Both the position numbers and the translations under genes were made by a program. The notes below the pieces were generated by a model. The model saw only the letters and a program-made list of their open reading frames with translations. It was not told the origin of the DNA and ran no database searches. DNA of 64,000 nt, from NCBI GenBank assembly GCA_021850545.1, contig JAJZLU010000002.1, positions 49,225 to 113,224 on the forward strand, given 5' to 3'. The stretch comes from Thermoplasmata archaeon (GTDB taxonomy: Archaea; Thermoplasmatota; Thermoplasmata; Thermoplasmatales; Thermoplasmataceae). This document shows, one piece after another, positions 1-8,756 of the stretch (the stretch's first letter is position 1; the number at the start of each line of letters is the position of its first letter).

Positions 1-1551
1 GTTCATGTTCACGTTTGTCAGGTTCATGCAACCTTGATCCTGGAGATACACACCACTATTGTTTTCTAACATAAATCTGGAACCCGATGAATCTTTTACG
101 GTAAAGTTTGATTCAATTGCATATGGGACATAACTGTCTCCCGCAAGGCTATAGGATGAATGAAGGTAATTCCCAATAGAAAGCACTGAACTGGAAACAA
201 GTCCCGAGGATGCCTGGTGAAAAAAAGTTGGCCTGAAATCCACTTCCCCCAGGTTCATGGTTGAGAGGTCTGTAAGTTCTCCATCAGGCCCGATCTCATA
301 AGCAGAAAAATTTCCTGTGTTGTTATCATAAATTTCTGTGATGAGTGATGAACCCTCTATCCAGGACTGTAGTGGAATATAGCTGGCCTGAAATGAGATG
401 TTGCCCCTTACTTCCCTTGCATCTTTATTGTACACATAAAGCGAACCATTTCCATACTGCACATAAATAGCATTGCCAGCAGGGAAAACAGTCAACCCAG
501 ATTCTGGGGCCCTATCTATTTGGTAAGCAGTGAACACTCCTGTTGTGTAATTGTAAACATCAATGGTGGTCCCAGTGCTATTCCCTGTGAGAAAGTACCC
601 ATTTGATGCTGTTCCTGCAGTGGTGAACAACTCTTGCGAGGTTTGCAGTGTTGATAATGCCTTCATTGTGTTGTTATAAAAATTATAGCTGTATATTTCT
701 GAACCATTTGCCTTGGTTGCATAAAGGATAGAGTTATCCAACCAGTCAACCAATGGTTTTGCCTGAAGATCTGGGTTAAACCCTTTAAAATAAACTGAAG
801 AGATGTTGGTTTCCCTGTAGCCAATGCTCTGGCCCTGGTTCACAGTGTTGAAACCGCTAATGTTGTTGCTGAAGTATATGTTGTATATGGTAATGTTGGA
901 AAAAGCACCTCCAAACAAGAAATTGCAGTTGCTGGGGGCATTATGGAAGCTGTCATTAAACAGGAATGGCGTATGGGAGGACTGGTTGAAGCCCGGTGCG
1001 ATACCGGTGTATATAGTCCCATCAGGTTCTGAACCAGAAATCTGAAGGGTATACAAATCAAAAGGAGGTGGTTCCGGACCCAGCTCTACAGTTTTCCTCC
1101 CCTCAAGGTAAAGGCTCTTGTTGTAACCCTCGCCGAATTTATAATGAAGGAGGGAGACAGAACCATTTTCAAAAAATATGTTGTTTCCAGTTCCAGAATA
1201 ACTGTTATTTGGGGACCAAGCGAAGGTGATCTTTAAGGTATAATTTTGGAAGAGGCTCATCCCAATGTCCAAGAAAGCGTTCCCCACGTTCGAGTAGTCA
1301 TGGGTGGATTCCAAAAGGCCGTTCCCGAACTTTGATGGCTCTACGGAGAATTTGGAATACTGGTTTGCGTTTATGTTGTGGAAGTTTATCCAGCTCAAAT
1401 TAGATGGGTAGGAACCAGCCCTAAAAGAACTGAAATCAAGGCTGTAAGCAGTAACTGAATGGCCATTGAGGGCCAGTGAGTTCCCTGTGACACCGGGCAC
1501 CAAGGCTGCAAACAATATGACCATAATGCCAAGAATAGTAATTTTTCTCAT
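1..1551 (-). CDS. Large secreted protein, 3'-truncated by window edge
   Basis: A continuous minus-strand frame runs from ATG at 1551 to the window edge without a stop, so at least 517 residues are encoded and the C-terminus is missing. The first about 23 residues (MRKITILGIMVILFAALVPG then VTG) form a clear signal peptide. The mature part is rich in Asn, Ser, Thr, Gly and Tyr with many N-x-S/T sequons, typical of glycosylated extracellular proteins of acidophilic archaea. Short repeated beta-type units (forms like IYSYNFYNNT, IDVYNYTTG and LYVYNKD) look like blades of a propeller. A TATA-like TTTTTAAAAA lies about 25-35 nt upstream on the minus strand. Specific function is not recognisable. 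Confidence 0.82.
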   Translation of the reverse strand, partial: MRKITILGIMVILFAALVPGVTGNSLALNGHSVTAYSLDFSSFRAGSYPSNLSWINFHNINANQYSKFSVEPSKFGNGLLESTHDYSNVGNAFLDIGMSLFQNYTLKITFAWSPNNSYSGTGNNIFFENGSVSLLHYKFGEGYNKSLYLEGRKTVELGPEPPPFDLYTLQISGSEPDGTIYTGIAPGFNQSSHTPFLFNDSFHNAPSNCNFLFGGAFSNITIYNIYFSNNISGFNTVNQGQSIGYRETNISSVYFKGFNPDLQAKPLVDWLDNSILYATKANGSEIYSYNFYNNTMKALSTLQTSQELFTTAGTASNGYFLTGNSTGTTIDVYNYTTGVFTAYQIDRAPESGLTVFPAGNAIYVQYGNGSLYVYNKDAREVRGNISFQASYIPLQSWIEGSSLITEIYDNNTGNFSAYEIGPDGELTDLSTMNLGEVDFRPTFFHQASSGLVSSSVLSIGNYLHSSYSLAGDSYVPYAIESNFTVKDSSGSRFMLENNSGVYLQDQGCMNLTNVNMN

Positions 1552-1954
1552 AATTTAATGAATTACCTTAATGTATCCTTTTTAAAAACTGTTGCCCAAA
1601 AAAAGCCATGGTTGAAAGTATTTCTAATGTTCAAAAAAACTCATTTTCTCATTTTTCAGTGCAACCAGAAAGGATATAGCTTGTATACAAATTGGATTGT
1701 TAACTAATTGCACAGCCCTTGGTGAAGGTCACTTTGATGCAAAAGGATTCAGTTCGGGGTATATTCCCTTAACTAGATAATTTGTGCATTAAAGTATTAT
1801 ATTCACCTATTCAATTAGTAAATAAGCAACCCAAAAATATCAGATAAAATAGGAACTGGGCCATTAACGGCTTAGTTTCTTTGAATGTCTGGTACAAAGT
1901 TGGGCAACATTTCAATGGGCATGAACCAAAGAAATACTGAAGCAGGGTGTATAA
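1552..1954. other. Intergenic region between divergent genes
   Basis: About 400 nt of AT-rich DNA separate the secreted-protein gene (minus) from radA (plus). A minus-strand TATA-like element lies near 1574-1586, and AT-rich TATA-like stretches near 1793-1803 could serve radA. AGGGTG at 1944-1949 is the probable radA ribosome binding site. I see no RNA gene or convincing small ORF; the one short ATG frame from 1919 runs out of frame into radA. Confidence 0.5.
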
Positions 1955-2920
1955 ATGGCAGGAAGCAAAGAAGAGAAGAAGATGACAATTGAGGATCTCC
2001 CGGGCGTGGGGGAAGCAACAGCAGAGAAGTTAAGAGAGAACGGACTGGATGACATTATGACCATTGCAGTTGCTTCTCCAAAGGATCTATCAGAGATGGC
2101 AGGCATAGCTGAGGGGACTGCGATAAAGATCATTGCCGCTGCCAGAAAGTCCGCTGATATAGGGAACTTCGAAACTGGAGAGCAGATCCTTGAAAGAAGG
2201 AAGGATGTCCTGAAGCTCAGCACCGGGAGCAAGAACCTAGACAATCTCCTTGGAGGAGGGTTTGAAACACAGGCGATCACAGAATTCTTTGGTGAGTTTG
2301 GCTCTGGAAAGACCCAGATCATGCACCAGGCTGCAGTTAACGCAACACTTCCGCCTGAACAGGGCGGCTTTGATTCGGATGTCCTTATCATAGATACAGA
2401 GAATACCTTCAGGCCTGAAAGAATAATACAAATGTCCAAGTCAAGAGGGGCTGATCCCGACACAGTCTTGAAGAGAATCCACGTTGCAAGGGCTTACAAC
2501 TCACACCACCAGATTCTTCTGGCAGAGCGTGCCATTGAATTGGGAAAGGAGTTCCCAATCAAGCTGCTCATAGTAGACTCACTCACATCCCATTTCAGGT
2601 CGGAGTACATGGGCAGGGGATCACTTTCAGAGAGGCAACAGCTTCTCAACAGGCACATGCACGATCTGCTCAAGTTCGCAACAATCTATAACGCAGTGAT
2701 AGGGGTCACAAACCAGGTATCAGCAAGGCCAGACGTCTTCTTTGGCGATCCAACAGCCCCAATAGGAGGCAACATTGTAGGGCATACGGCCACATTCAGG
2801 ATCTACCTGAGGAAGAGCAAGGGTGGAAAGAGAATCGCTAGGCTGATCGACTCTCCATATCTCCCAGAGGGCGAAACTGTCATACAGATATCAGAAGACG
2901 GCGTTTCTGACGGAGTATAA
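1955..2920 (+). CDS. radA: DNA repair and recombination protein RadA
   Basis: Archaeal Rad51/RecA-family recombinase that forms ATP-dependent filaments on single-stranded DNA and catalyses strand exchange. Residues about 10-66 are the N-terminal helix-hairpin-helix domain ([15 protein letters not shown]). The ATPase core follows, with Walker A GEFGSGKT at 113-120, Walker B LLIVDSL near 203-209, and the conserved GVTNQV segment of the DNA-binding L2 region. 321 aa is normal for the family and there is no intein. The start ATG at 1955 is preceded by AGGGTG. The next gene follows 19 nt after the stop and may be co-transcribed. Confidence 0.97.
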   Translation: MAGSKEEKKMTIEDLPGVGEATAEKLRENGLDDIMTIAVASPKDLSEMAGIAEGTAIKIIAAARKSADIGNFETGEQILERRKDVLKLSTGSKNLDNLLGGGFETQAITEFFGEFGSGKTQIMHQAAVNATLPPEQGGFDSDVLIIDTENTFRPERIIQMSKSRGADPDTVLKRIHVARAYNSHHQILLAERAIELGKEFPIKLLIVDSLTSHFRSEYMGRGSLSERQQLLNRHMHDLLKFATIYNAVIGVTNQVSARPDVFFGDPTAPIGGNIVGHTATFRIYLRKSKGGKRIARLIDSPYLPEGETVIQISEDGVSDGV

Positions 2921-2939
2921 TCCTAAATTTGGGATCGAA

Positions 2940-3455
2940 ATGTGGGACTACATCAAGGAAAAATTCAGGAAATACCCATCCCAGACAAAGGTGCTGAGGA
3001 AACTTATCTCACTTGGGATGTCTGTTAAAAAGGACAATGAGGGAACTCCTAGGATATACAGCGATGACGTTGAAGTAAAGGCCTCATCACTAGCAATGTC
3101 ACTTGGGGTAGATCGTCGTGCCGTCCTTGACATTCTCTCCAAGATTGTTGAGGACGGGGAACTGGCAAAGTTTTTCCTTGACCTTAAACCATCACCGGAT
3201 TTCAGGAAGGTCAGCACTAAGCTAGGCATGGGTGTGATACAGATAGTGGCCACGAAGGCAACCCAGCCAGGCATTGTATCCGGCGTGTCCCAGATTATTG
3301 CAAGGGAAGGGATCAGCATAAGGCAGGTAATGGTTGATGACCCTGAACTCGTTGACGATCCCCGCGCTACAATCGTGACAGACAGCCCAATACCCGGGAG
3401 GCTCCTTTCAGACCTCAAGACCGTTGAGGGTGTGGAAGCAGTGGTGATACTCTAA
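2940..3455 (+). CDS. HTH plus ACT domain regulator (amino acid metabolism type)
   Basis: A 171-aa protein with a predicted winged-helix part (residues about 10-75, containing SLAMSLGVDRRAVLDILSKI) and a C-terminal ACT-like domain (about 95-171, VIQIVATKATQPGIVSGVSQ, then REGISIRQVMVDDP). This arrangement matches the archaeal family of predicted amino-acid-metabolism regulators with ACT domains. The ACT domain probably binds an amino acid and the N-terminal part DNA; the ligand is unknown. It lies 19 nt downstream of radA in the same direction and is convergent with purK. Confidence 0.78.
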   Translation: MWDYIKEKFRKYPSQTKVLRKLISLGMSVKKDNEGTPRIYSDDVEVKASSLAMSLGVDRRAVLDILSKIVEDGELAKFFLDLKPSPDFRKVSTKLGMGVIQIVATKATQPGIVSGVSQIIAREGISIRQVMVDDPELVDDPRATIVTDSPIPGRLLSDLKTVEGVEAVVIL

Positions 3456-3501
3456 AATTATGTTTATAATATTGGCCGATCAACAAATTCCACTTTTTTG
3501 T

Positions 3502-4587
3502 TCAGTATCCAAAAAACTCATCCAGATCTTTTCCGTAAACGAGCATTGAAAGGTCCTTGATGCTATCAAGCAGGGATTGGTAGGATTGTGCAGACACATT
3601 AATATGACCGACTTTCCTCCTTTTTCTGATTCCATTCTTCCCATACCAGTAGACTTGCGTTTCGGGCACAGAGAGGATTTTTTTCCTTAGTTCATCGTCC
3701 ATGGATATTCCTACAAGATTGAGTATTCCAGATGGCCTGTAGAGTTCAGGCGCAGCAAGTGGGAATCCACAGACGGCCCTGATATGCTGCTCAAACTGGG
3801 AGATTGAGGATCCCATCAAAGTGTGGTGGCCTGAGTTATGCACCCTAGGGGCAAATTCATTTATGTAAGGCTTTCCGCCCTTAATGAAGAATTCAACACC
3901 GATAACACCCACATAGGACAGCTTTTCCAGCAGGGATTTCACTATGGCCTTCATTCCTGTGTCCTCTATCGGTGCCGCATTGTAGTAAAGCATGCCTTTG
4001 TAGTTTACATTTAGAGAGGGCTGAAAGAATGAAGTATTCCTGTTGGGGTCCCTTGCAGCAATAACTGAAGCTTCCATGTCGAAATCCATAAATCTTTCAA
4101 CCACGTATTTCCCCTCTGGAAGTTCCTCTGCCAATTTTCCGCCCTTTACTAAGTACTGGCCTTTTCCATCGTAGCCCCCGTACGCCAGTTTGATAACTGC
4201 GTCCCCATATTCTTTCGCAATTCTTGTCGCAGAAGCCGCATCTTCTGCCACGTCAAATTCTCCAACAGGAAGGCCATTTTCCCTTAGAAACAGCTTTTCC
4301 CTTGACCTGTCCCTCTTCAGGTCAACTGGGAGGAGGCCGGGCCTAAGTTTACCCTGGTCCATGGCATAATTAAGTGCCCTTTCATCTACATGTTCAAATT
4401 CATAGGTTACAAAATCGCAATTGTCAACAAATTCCTCGTACTCATCATAACTGTATGCCTTGTCTGCAATTCTTGAAGCAGGGCCTTCTTTTGACTCGTC
4501 AATGACAAAGAAATCCACTCCGAGCTTCTTCCCTTCAAGAATCATCATGAGCCCGAGTTGCCCGGAGCCAATTATTCCCAATTTCAT
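3502..4587 (-). CDS. purK: 5-(carboxyamino)imidazole ribonucleotide synthase
   Basis: ATP-grasp enzyme of de novo purine synthesis that converts AIR, bicarbonate and ATP to N5-CAIR. The N-terminus [20 protein letters not shown] is the typical PurK nucleotide-fold motif, followed by YEFEHVD and the ATP-grasp core ([37 protein letters not shown]). 361 aa is a normal length. Its ATG overlaps the purE stop by 4 nt, so the two consecutive pathway steps are encoded in one transcript. Confidence 0.96.
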   Translation of the reverse strand: MKLGIIGSGQLGLMMILEGKKLGVDFFVIDESKEGPASRIADKAYSYDEYEEFVDNCDFVTYEFEHVDERALNYAMDQGKLRPGLLPVDLKRDRSREKLFLRENGLPVGEFDVAEDAASATRIAKEYGDAVIKLAYGGYDGKGQYLVKGGKLAEELPEGKYVVERFMDFDMEASVIAARDPNRNTSFFQPSLNVNYKGMLYYNAAPIEDTGMKAIVKSLLEKLSYVGVIGVEFFIKGGKPYINEFAPRVHNSGHHTLMGSSISQFEQHIRAVCGFPLAAPELYRPSGILNLVGISMDDELRKKILSVPETQVYWYGKNGIRKRRKVGHINVSAQSYQSLLDSIKDLSMLVYGKDLDEFFGY

Positions 4588-5057
4588 GGAAGTTTCTCAC
4601 CCAATACACGTTCTTTCTGGGCTTTTGTGTATTGTTTCACCTTTTCTCTTATTTGATTGTGCTTAATTCCTAGAATTCTAGCTGCAAGAAGTGCAGCATT
4701 CTTTGAGTTTCCAATGGCAACTGTTGCCACCGGAATTCCTGCCGGCATCTGCACAATGGAGAGAAGAGAATCAATGCCCTTGAGGCTCCTTGTAGGGATA
4801 GGCACTCCAATTACCGGGAGGCTTGTCATTGAAGCAGTCATTCCAGGCAGATGTGCGGCGCCACCTGCTGCTGCTATTATTACTTCCAGCCCTCTTTCTT
4901 CAGCAGTTCTGGCATATTCATACATCAGTTCGGGTGTCCTGTGAGCAGAAACCACCTTGTATTCGTGTTCTATCCCAAAGTCCTGGAGCAGGTTGATCGC
5001 ATCAGTCATGTGCTCATAGTCGCTCCTGCTTCCCATAATAATTCCCACGAGCGGCAT
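4584..5057 (-). CDS. purE: N5-carboxyaminoimidazole ribonucleotide mutase
   Basis: Class I PurE, which moves the carboxyl group of N5-CAIR to C4 to form CAIR. Diagnostic segments are [13 protein letters not shown] near the N-terminus, the catalytic histidine in VSAHRTPE, and [26 protein letters not shown] closes the fold. 157 aa is normal. It is the first gene of the purE-purK operon (4-nt overlap). The presence of PurK supports the two-step class I route rather than direct carboxylation. Confidence 0.97.
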   Translation of the reverse strand: MPLVGIIMGSRSDYEHMTDAINLLQDFGIEHEYKVVSAHRTPELMYEYARTAEERGLEVIIAAAGGAAHLPGMTASMTSLPVIGVPIPTRSLKGIDSLLSIVQMPAGIPVATVAIGNSKNAALLAARILGIKHNQIREKVKQYTKAQKERVLGEKLP

Positions 5058-5089
5058 GTATGATAATTTTAGTTATGTATTAAAAGGCA

Positions 5090-6139
5090 TCATTGCAAAA
5101 GCATATTGATTGAGTCCAAATCTTCAATAAGCCCGGAGGAGGCTTTCCTGATCCTGTTCATGATGGCCAGGCCCTTTCCGTGTTCCGGAAATGGTTGTAT
5201 CAAACCTATGGTGCAGTCCATTTTATCGAGTTCACGAAGCGCAGAAAAGAGATTTCTTGCGATGACATCAAGATCAGAACCATCCCCGAGACCTGTACAT
5301 TGCAACTTGGAATTCCTGCAGATTTCATCTGAACTTATAATGGAGATCTTTTCCCTCCATTCACCAAGCTCTGATATCTTCTGCAACAGTTCCACATTAG
5401 ATGCAAGATAGAGTTTTTTCGTTGGGGAATAATGCCTGTACTTCATGCCGGGGGCCAGAGGAATAGTGCTTTCATGCAGCCCCCTAGAGAAGTCAGTTAC
5501 TTTAATCGGGCCAAAAATTTTCTCAAGTTCCTCGACGGGTTTTGCCCCGGCCCTGAGGAGAGTGCATCCGCCCCCTGAAATATCAATTATTGTTGATTCA
5601 ACTCCCTGAGGGGTCGGCCCGCAATCCATTATGAGATCTACTCTCCCGTCAAGTTCCTCTATGGCATGCCTGGAATCTGTAATGCTTGGCCTCGTTGAGA
5701 TGTTTGCACTGGGCGCGGCAATTGGAACCCCTGCCTTTCGTATGACTTCCAGGGCGACCTTGCCCTCCGGCATCCTGACCGCGACAAGCGAAGAACCGCC
5801 CGTAACTGTTCCAGGGATCTTCGGCGACTTCTGCAAGAGTATGGTAACAGGACCTGGCCACACTTTCTCCAGTTTTTTCAAAATTTCGTCAGACACTTCC
5901 AGAGTGACTTCCTTCAGCATTTCCATGTCGGAAATGTGCACAATAAGCGGATTGTCCGGAGGTCTCTCCTTAGCTCTGAAAACTTTCAGGCACGCGTCTG
6001 ATGAATAAGCATTTGCCCCAAGGCCATAAACAGTCTCCGTAGGGAATACTACCAATCCGCCTTCCCTTATGGTTTTCGCGGCAGTTTCTATTGATTGTAT
6101 CGAAGGATTCTCCGGGTCGGTTTTTACTATGGTCGTCAT
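5090..6139 (-). CDS. L-threonylcarbamoyladenylate synthase, Sua5 type
   Basis: Makes threonylcarbamoyl-AMP from threonine, bicarbonate and ATP, the precursor of t6A37 in ANN-decoding tRNAs. The N-terminal YrdC domain (residues about 10-205) shows the KxR pattern region FPTETVYGLGANA, FRAKERPPDNPLIVHI and APSANISTRPS. The remaining about 130 residues form the extra Sua5 domain, joined by the typical linker APGMKYRHYSP. 349 aa matches Sua5 rather than short TsaC. It lies 32 nt upstream of purE on the same strand, so co-transcription is possible. Confidence 0.94.
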   Translation of the reverse strand: MTTIVKTDPENPSIQSIETAAKTIREGGLVVFPTETVYGLGANAYSSDACLKVFRAKERPPDNPLIVHISDMEMLKEVTLEVSDEILKKLEKVWPGPVTILLQKSPKIPGTVTGGSSLVAVRMPEGKVALEVIRKAGVPIAAPSANISTRPSITDSRHAIEELDGRVDLIMDCGPTPQGVESTIIDISGGGCTLLRAGAKPVEELEKIFGPIKVTDFSRGLHESTIPLAPGMKYRHYSPTKKLYLASNVELLQKISELGEWREKISIISSDEICRNSKLQCTGLGDGSDLDVIARNLFSALRELDKMDCTIGLIQPFPEHGKGLAIMNRIRKASSGLIEDLDSINMLLQ

Positions 6140-6314
6140 ATCAGGTTATTTAACTGCTTATTAATGCCCGGTTAATTACTGTTTCCAACTAAACCTGCAT
6201 CAAGTCCGCTTGACATAATGGCAGCGTTAATGTAACACAGAAACCTTGGTATCCTGGATTGGGCAATATAGACAAATCGCCAATTAAACCTTTTATTCAA
6301 AGACTCCCTAAGGG

Positions 6315-8702
6315 ATGATCATGGAGATAACAAAGTACGATCTCACCCTGGATATCGATTTCAAGAGCCTAAGGTACACAGGCAAAGAAACAATAAATGT
6401 AAGCGGCCAGGGGGAAAATTTCTTCCTTAATTCAGTTGGTTTGGATGTTAAGTCCCTAATGATCGACGGAAACCCAACCAAATTCACATTAAATGCAAAG
6501 GAGCAGGCTCTGGAGACAGACCACAAGATAACAGGCAATTCAAAGGTGGAACTAGAGTTCCAGGCAAATGTGGGAAACATACTCCAGGGGCTGTATGTGG
6601 CAAATTACAAGGAAGGCCATATTTTAACAACACAGTTTGAAAGCACTGGCGCAAGGCGTGCTTTCCCATGCATTGACCACCCAAAATACAAGGCAGTATT
6701 TTCATTGAAGCTGAATATTGACAGTGGCCTGGAGGCAATTTCCAATATGCCAGTTCTAAGGGAGGAGGAACAGGGCAATGGCAAGAAGCTGGTTGTATTC
6801 CAGGACACTCCGAGAATGTCTACTTACCTGCTTTACATAGGTGTGGGCAGCTTTGACCATATGGAAAAGGCATTCGGCAAGGTCAAGGGAATACTTACCG
6901 CCCCAAAAGGCCATCTGCTCACCACAGAATTTCCACTGTCTGAGGCGGGCGGGGCTATAAAGTACTTTGAAGACTACTACGGGATTGAATTCGCTCTCCC
7001 GAAAGTCCATCTTATCTCGGTTCCCGAATTTGGCGCAGGGGCCATGGAGAACTGGGGTGCAATAACATTCAGGGAAGTGGTGCTGCTTGTCAATGAAAAT
7101 ACTAGTGCATCCGTGAAGCAGACAGTATCTGAAGTTATTGCCCACGAACTGGCCCACCAGTGGTTTGGTGATCTCGTTACAATGGAATGGTGGAACGATC
7201 TCTGGCTGAACGAGAGTTTTGCAACTTTCATGGCCCATAAGGCTGTCAATTCAATGCATCCCGACTGGCATTTCTTCGGCAAATTCCTGCTTGCTGAAAC
7301 AGCAGGCGCATTCACAGGTGATTCCCTTCATAATACCCACCCTATTGATGCGGATGTGAAGAGCCCGGATGACATAGCACAGATATTCGACGAGATCAGT
7401 TACGGAAAAGGAGCAAGCATCCTCAGAATGATTGAAGGTTACGTAGGGGAAAAGAACTTCAGGGATGGCATAAGGAAATATCTCCAGGACAACAGATATG
7501 GAAATGCAAAGGGCTCAGATCTATGGAGCTCTATTGAGAAAGTCTCGGGAATGCCTGTATCAAAAGTCATGGAGGCTTGGATTAAGCAGAAAGGCTACCC
7601 AATCCTCAATGTAAGGAAGGATGGCGATCAGCTCCATATAACTCAGGAAAGGTTCATGCTTGACGGAAAGCCAGACGGTTCAAGTTGGCCTGTACCGCTT
7701 ACTGTTGTAAATGGCAACGGTGTAAAGTCAACCCTCATGGAAGGAAGCGAGATGAAGCTGGAGACAAAGGACTTCATCAAGCTCAATTCTGGAGAGACGG
7801 GATTTTACAGGGTACTTTATTCGCCAGACCTCATAGCAAACCTTAATTCCAACCTGAAGGGGCTCTCATATCTGGATGCATGGGGTATCGTAAATGATTA
7901 CTTTGCATTCCTGAAAGCGGGAAGGATCAACCTAGACCAGTACCTTGAAAGCGTAGGGCCATTCACTAAGCTTGAGGAGTTCGTAGTTGCCCAGGAACTT
8001 TCCAGCCAGTTTTTCACGCTTTCCCTCCTCTTGCCTGAAAATTCAAAGCTGACATCAGTCGTCAAGGAATTCTACAGAACCCATTTAAAACGCCTTGGCG
8101 ACAAGAAGCAGGGAGAGGATGAGAATGACGCAGTACTTAGGGGGGCCATCGCCCTGAATCTTGCAATGGTTGATGAAAAATACGCAGAAGAGATTGCCCC
8201 CAAGGTCGAATCCTTCTTTTCCGCGGATCCTGACCTTAGGCAGGCCATCGCTGTTGCCTATGCAGGAACAAGCAATGACTTCAAAAAACTGGAGAAGCTC
8301 TTAGATGAGTCGAAAACCGACGAAGACCGCATCAAAATTATCAGCGGAATGTCATGGCTCAACGGGGAAGATAATTTCAGGAAACTGCTTGAACTTGTCC
8401 GGAATGGCAAGATAAAGAAACAGGATTCACTGAGAGTGTACATGTCAATAAGCTTGAACCCAGAACAGAGAAGCCTGATGTTTTCTGGAATGTCAGAAGC
8501 CGTAAAGACTGTAGAGGAATACTTTCAGGGCACCGGTTATACTGGTATGATGCTCGAAGCAATGATACCATTCCTTGGGATCGGCCGTAAGGATGCCATG
8601 AGGAAATACCTTGATACTATCAGGGTGGATTCGTACTCCAAGGGAATCGACAAGGGCATGGAACTTCTTGAAATAAATTCAAGGCTGGTAGCTTCAAGCT
8701 AA
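6315..8702 (+). CDS. M1 zinc aminopeptidase, tricorn interacting factor F2/F3 type (copy 1)
   Basis: Gluzincin aminopeptidase that trims short peptides released by the proteasome and tricorn protease. The exopeptidase motif GAMEN is near residues 240-244, the zinc motif HELAH is at 277-281, and the third zinc ligand is the Glu of LWLNES at about 300, exactly the HExxH-18-E spacing of M1. 795 aa fits factors F2 and F3 of Thermoplasma. ATG at 6315 or 6321 could start. The C-terminal half is a helical repeat region. A paralogue follows at once, and 7335-7576 is identical in DNA to 9771-10012 (see findings). I cannot tell F2 from F3 by eye. Confidence 0.95.
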   Translation: MIMEITKYDLTLDIDFKSLRYTGKETINVSGQGENFFLNSVGLDVKSLMIDGNPTKFTLNAKEQALETDHKITGNSKVELEFQANVGNILQGLYVANYKEGHILTTQFESTGARRAFPCIDHPKYKAVFSLKLNIDSGLEAISNMPVLREEEQGNGKKLVVFQDTPRMSTYLLYIGVGSFDHMEKAFGKVKGILTAPKGHLLTTEFPLSEAGGAIKYFEDYYGIEFALPKVHLISVPEFGAGAMENWGAITFREVVLLVNENTSASVKQTVSEVIAHELAHQWFGDLVTMEWWNDLWLNESFATFMAHKAVNSMHPDWHFFGKFLLAETAGAFTGDSLHNTHPIDADVKSPDDIAQIFDEISYGKGASILRMIEGYVGEKNFRDGIRKYLQDNRYGNAKGSDLWSSIEKVSGMPVSKVMEAWIKQKGYPILNVRKDGDQLHITQERFMLDGKPDGSSWPVPLTVVNGNGVKSTLMEGSEMKLETKDFIKLNSGETGFYRVLYSPDLIANLNSNLKGLSYLDAWGIVNDYFAFLKAGRINLDQYLESVGPFTKLEEFVVAQELSSQFFTLSLLLPENSKLTSVVKEFYRTHLKRLGDKKQGEDENDAVLRGAIALNLAMVDEKYAEEIAPKVESFFSADPDLRQAIAVAYAGTSNDFKKLEKLLDESKTDEDRIKIISGMSWLNGEDNFRKLLELVRNGKIKKQDSLRVYMSISLNPEQRSLMFSGMSEAVKTVEEYFQGTGYTGMMLEAMIPFLGIGRKDAMRKYLDTIRVDSYSKGIDKGMELLEINSRLVASS
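7335..7576 (+). repeat. 242-nt exact repeat, copy in first aminopeptidase gene
   Basis: This stretch is identical base for base to 9771-10012 (offset 2436), bounded by mismatches at 7334/9770 (T/C) and 7577/10013 (T/C). It encodes HPIDADVKSPDDIAQIF through VMEAWIK. The genes differ at many positions, including synonymous ones, on both sides. Confidence 0.98.
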
Positions 8703-8756
8703 TAACTCCAATATATTCTTATTTATTTTACCCCTATCTTTTCAAGGAGATGCTAT

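Noticed and set aside
1912..2463. Minus-strand frame of 183 codons inside radA
   Set aside because: Shadow of radA; Ser/Pro/Phe-rich translation typical of antisense frames.
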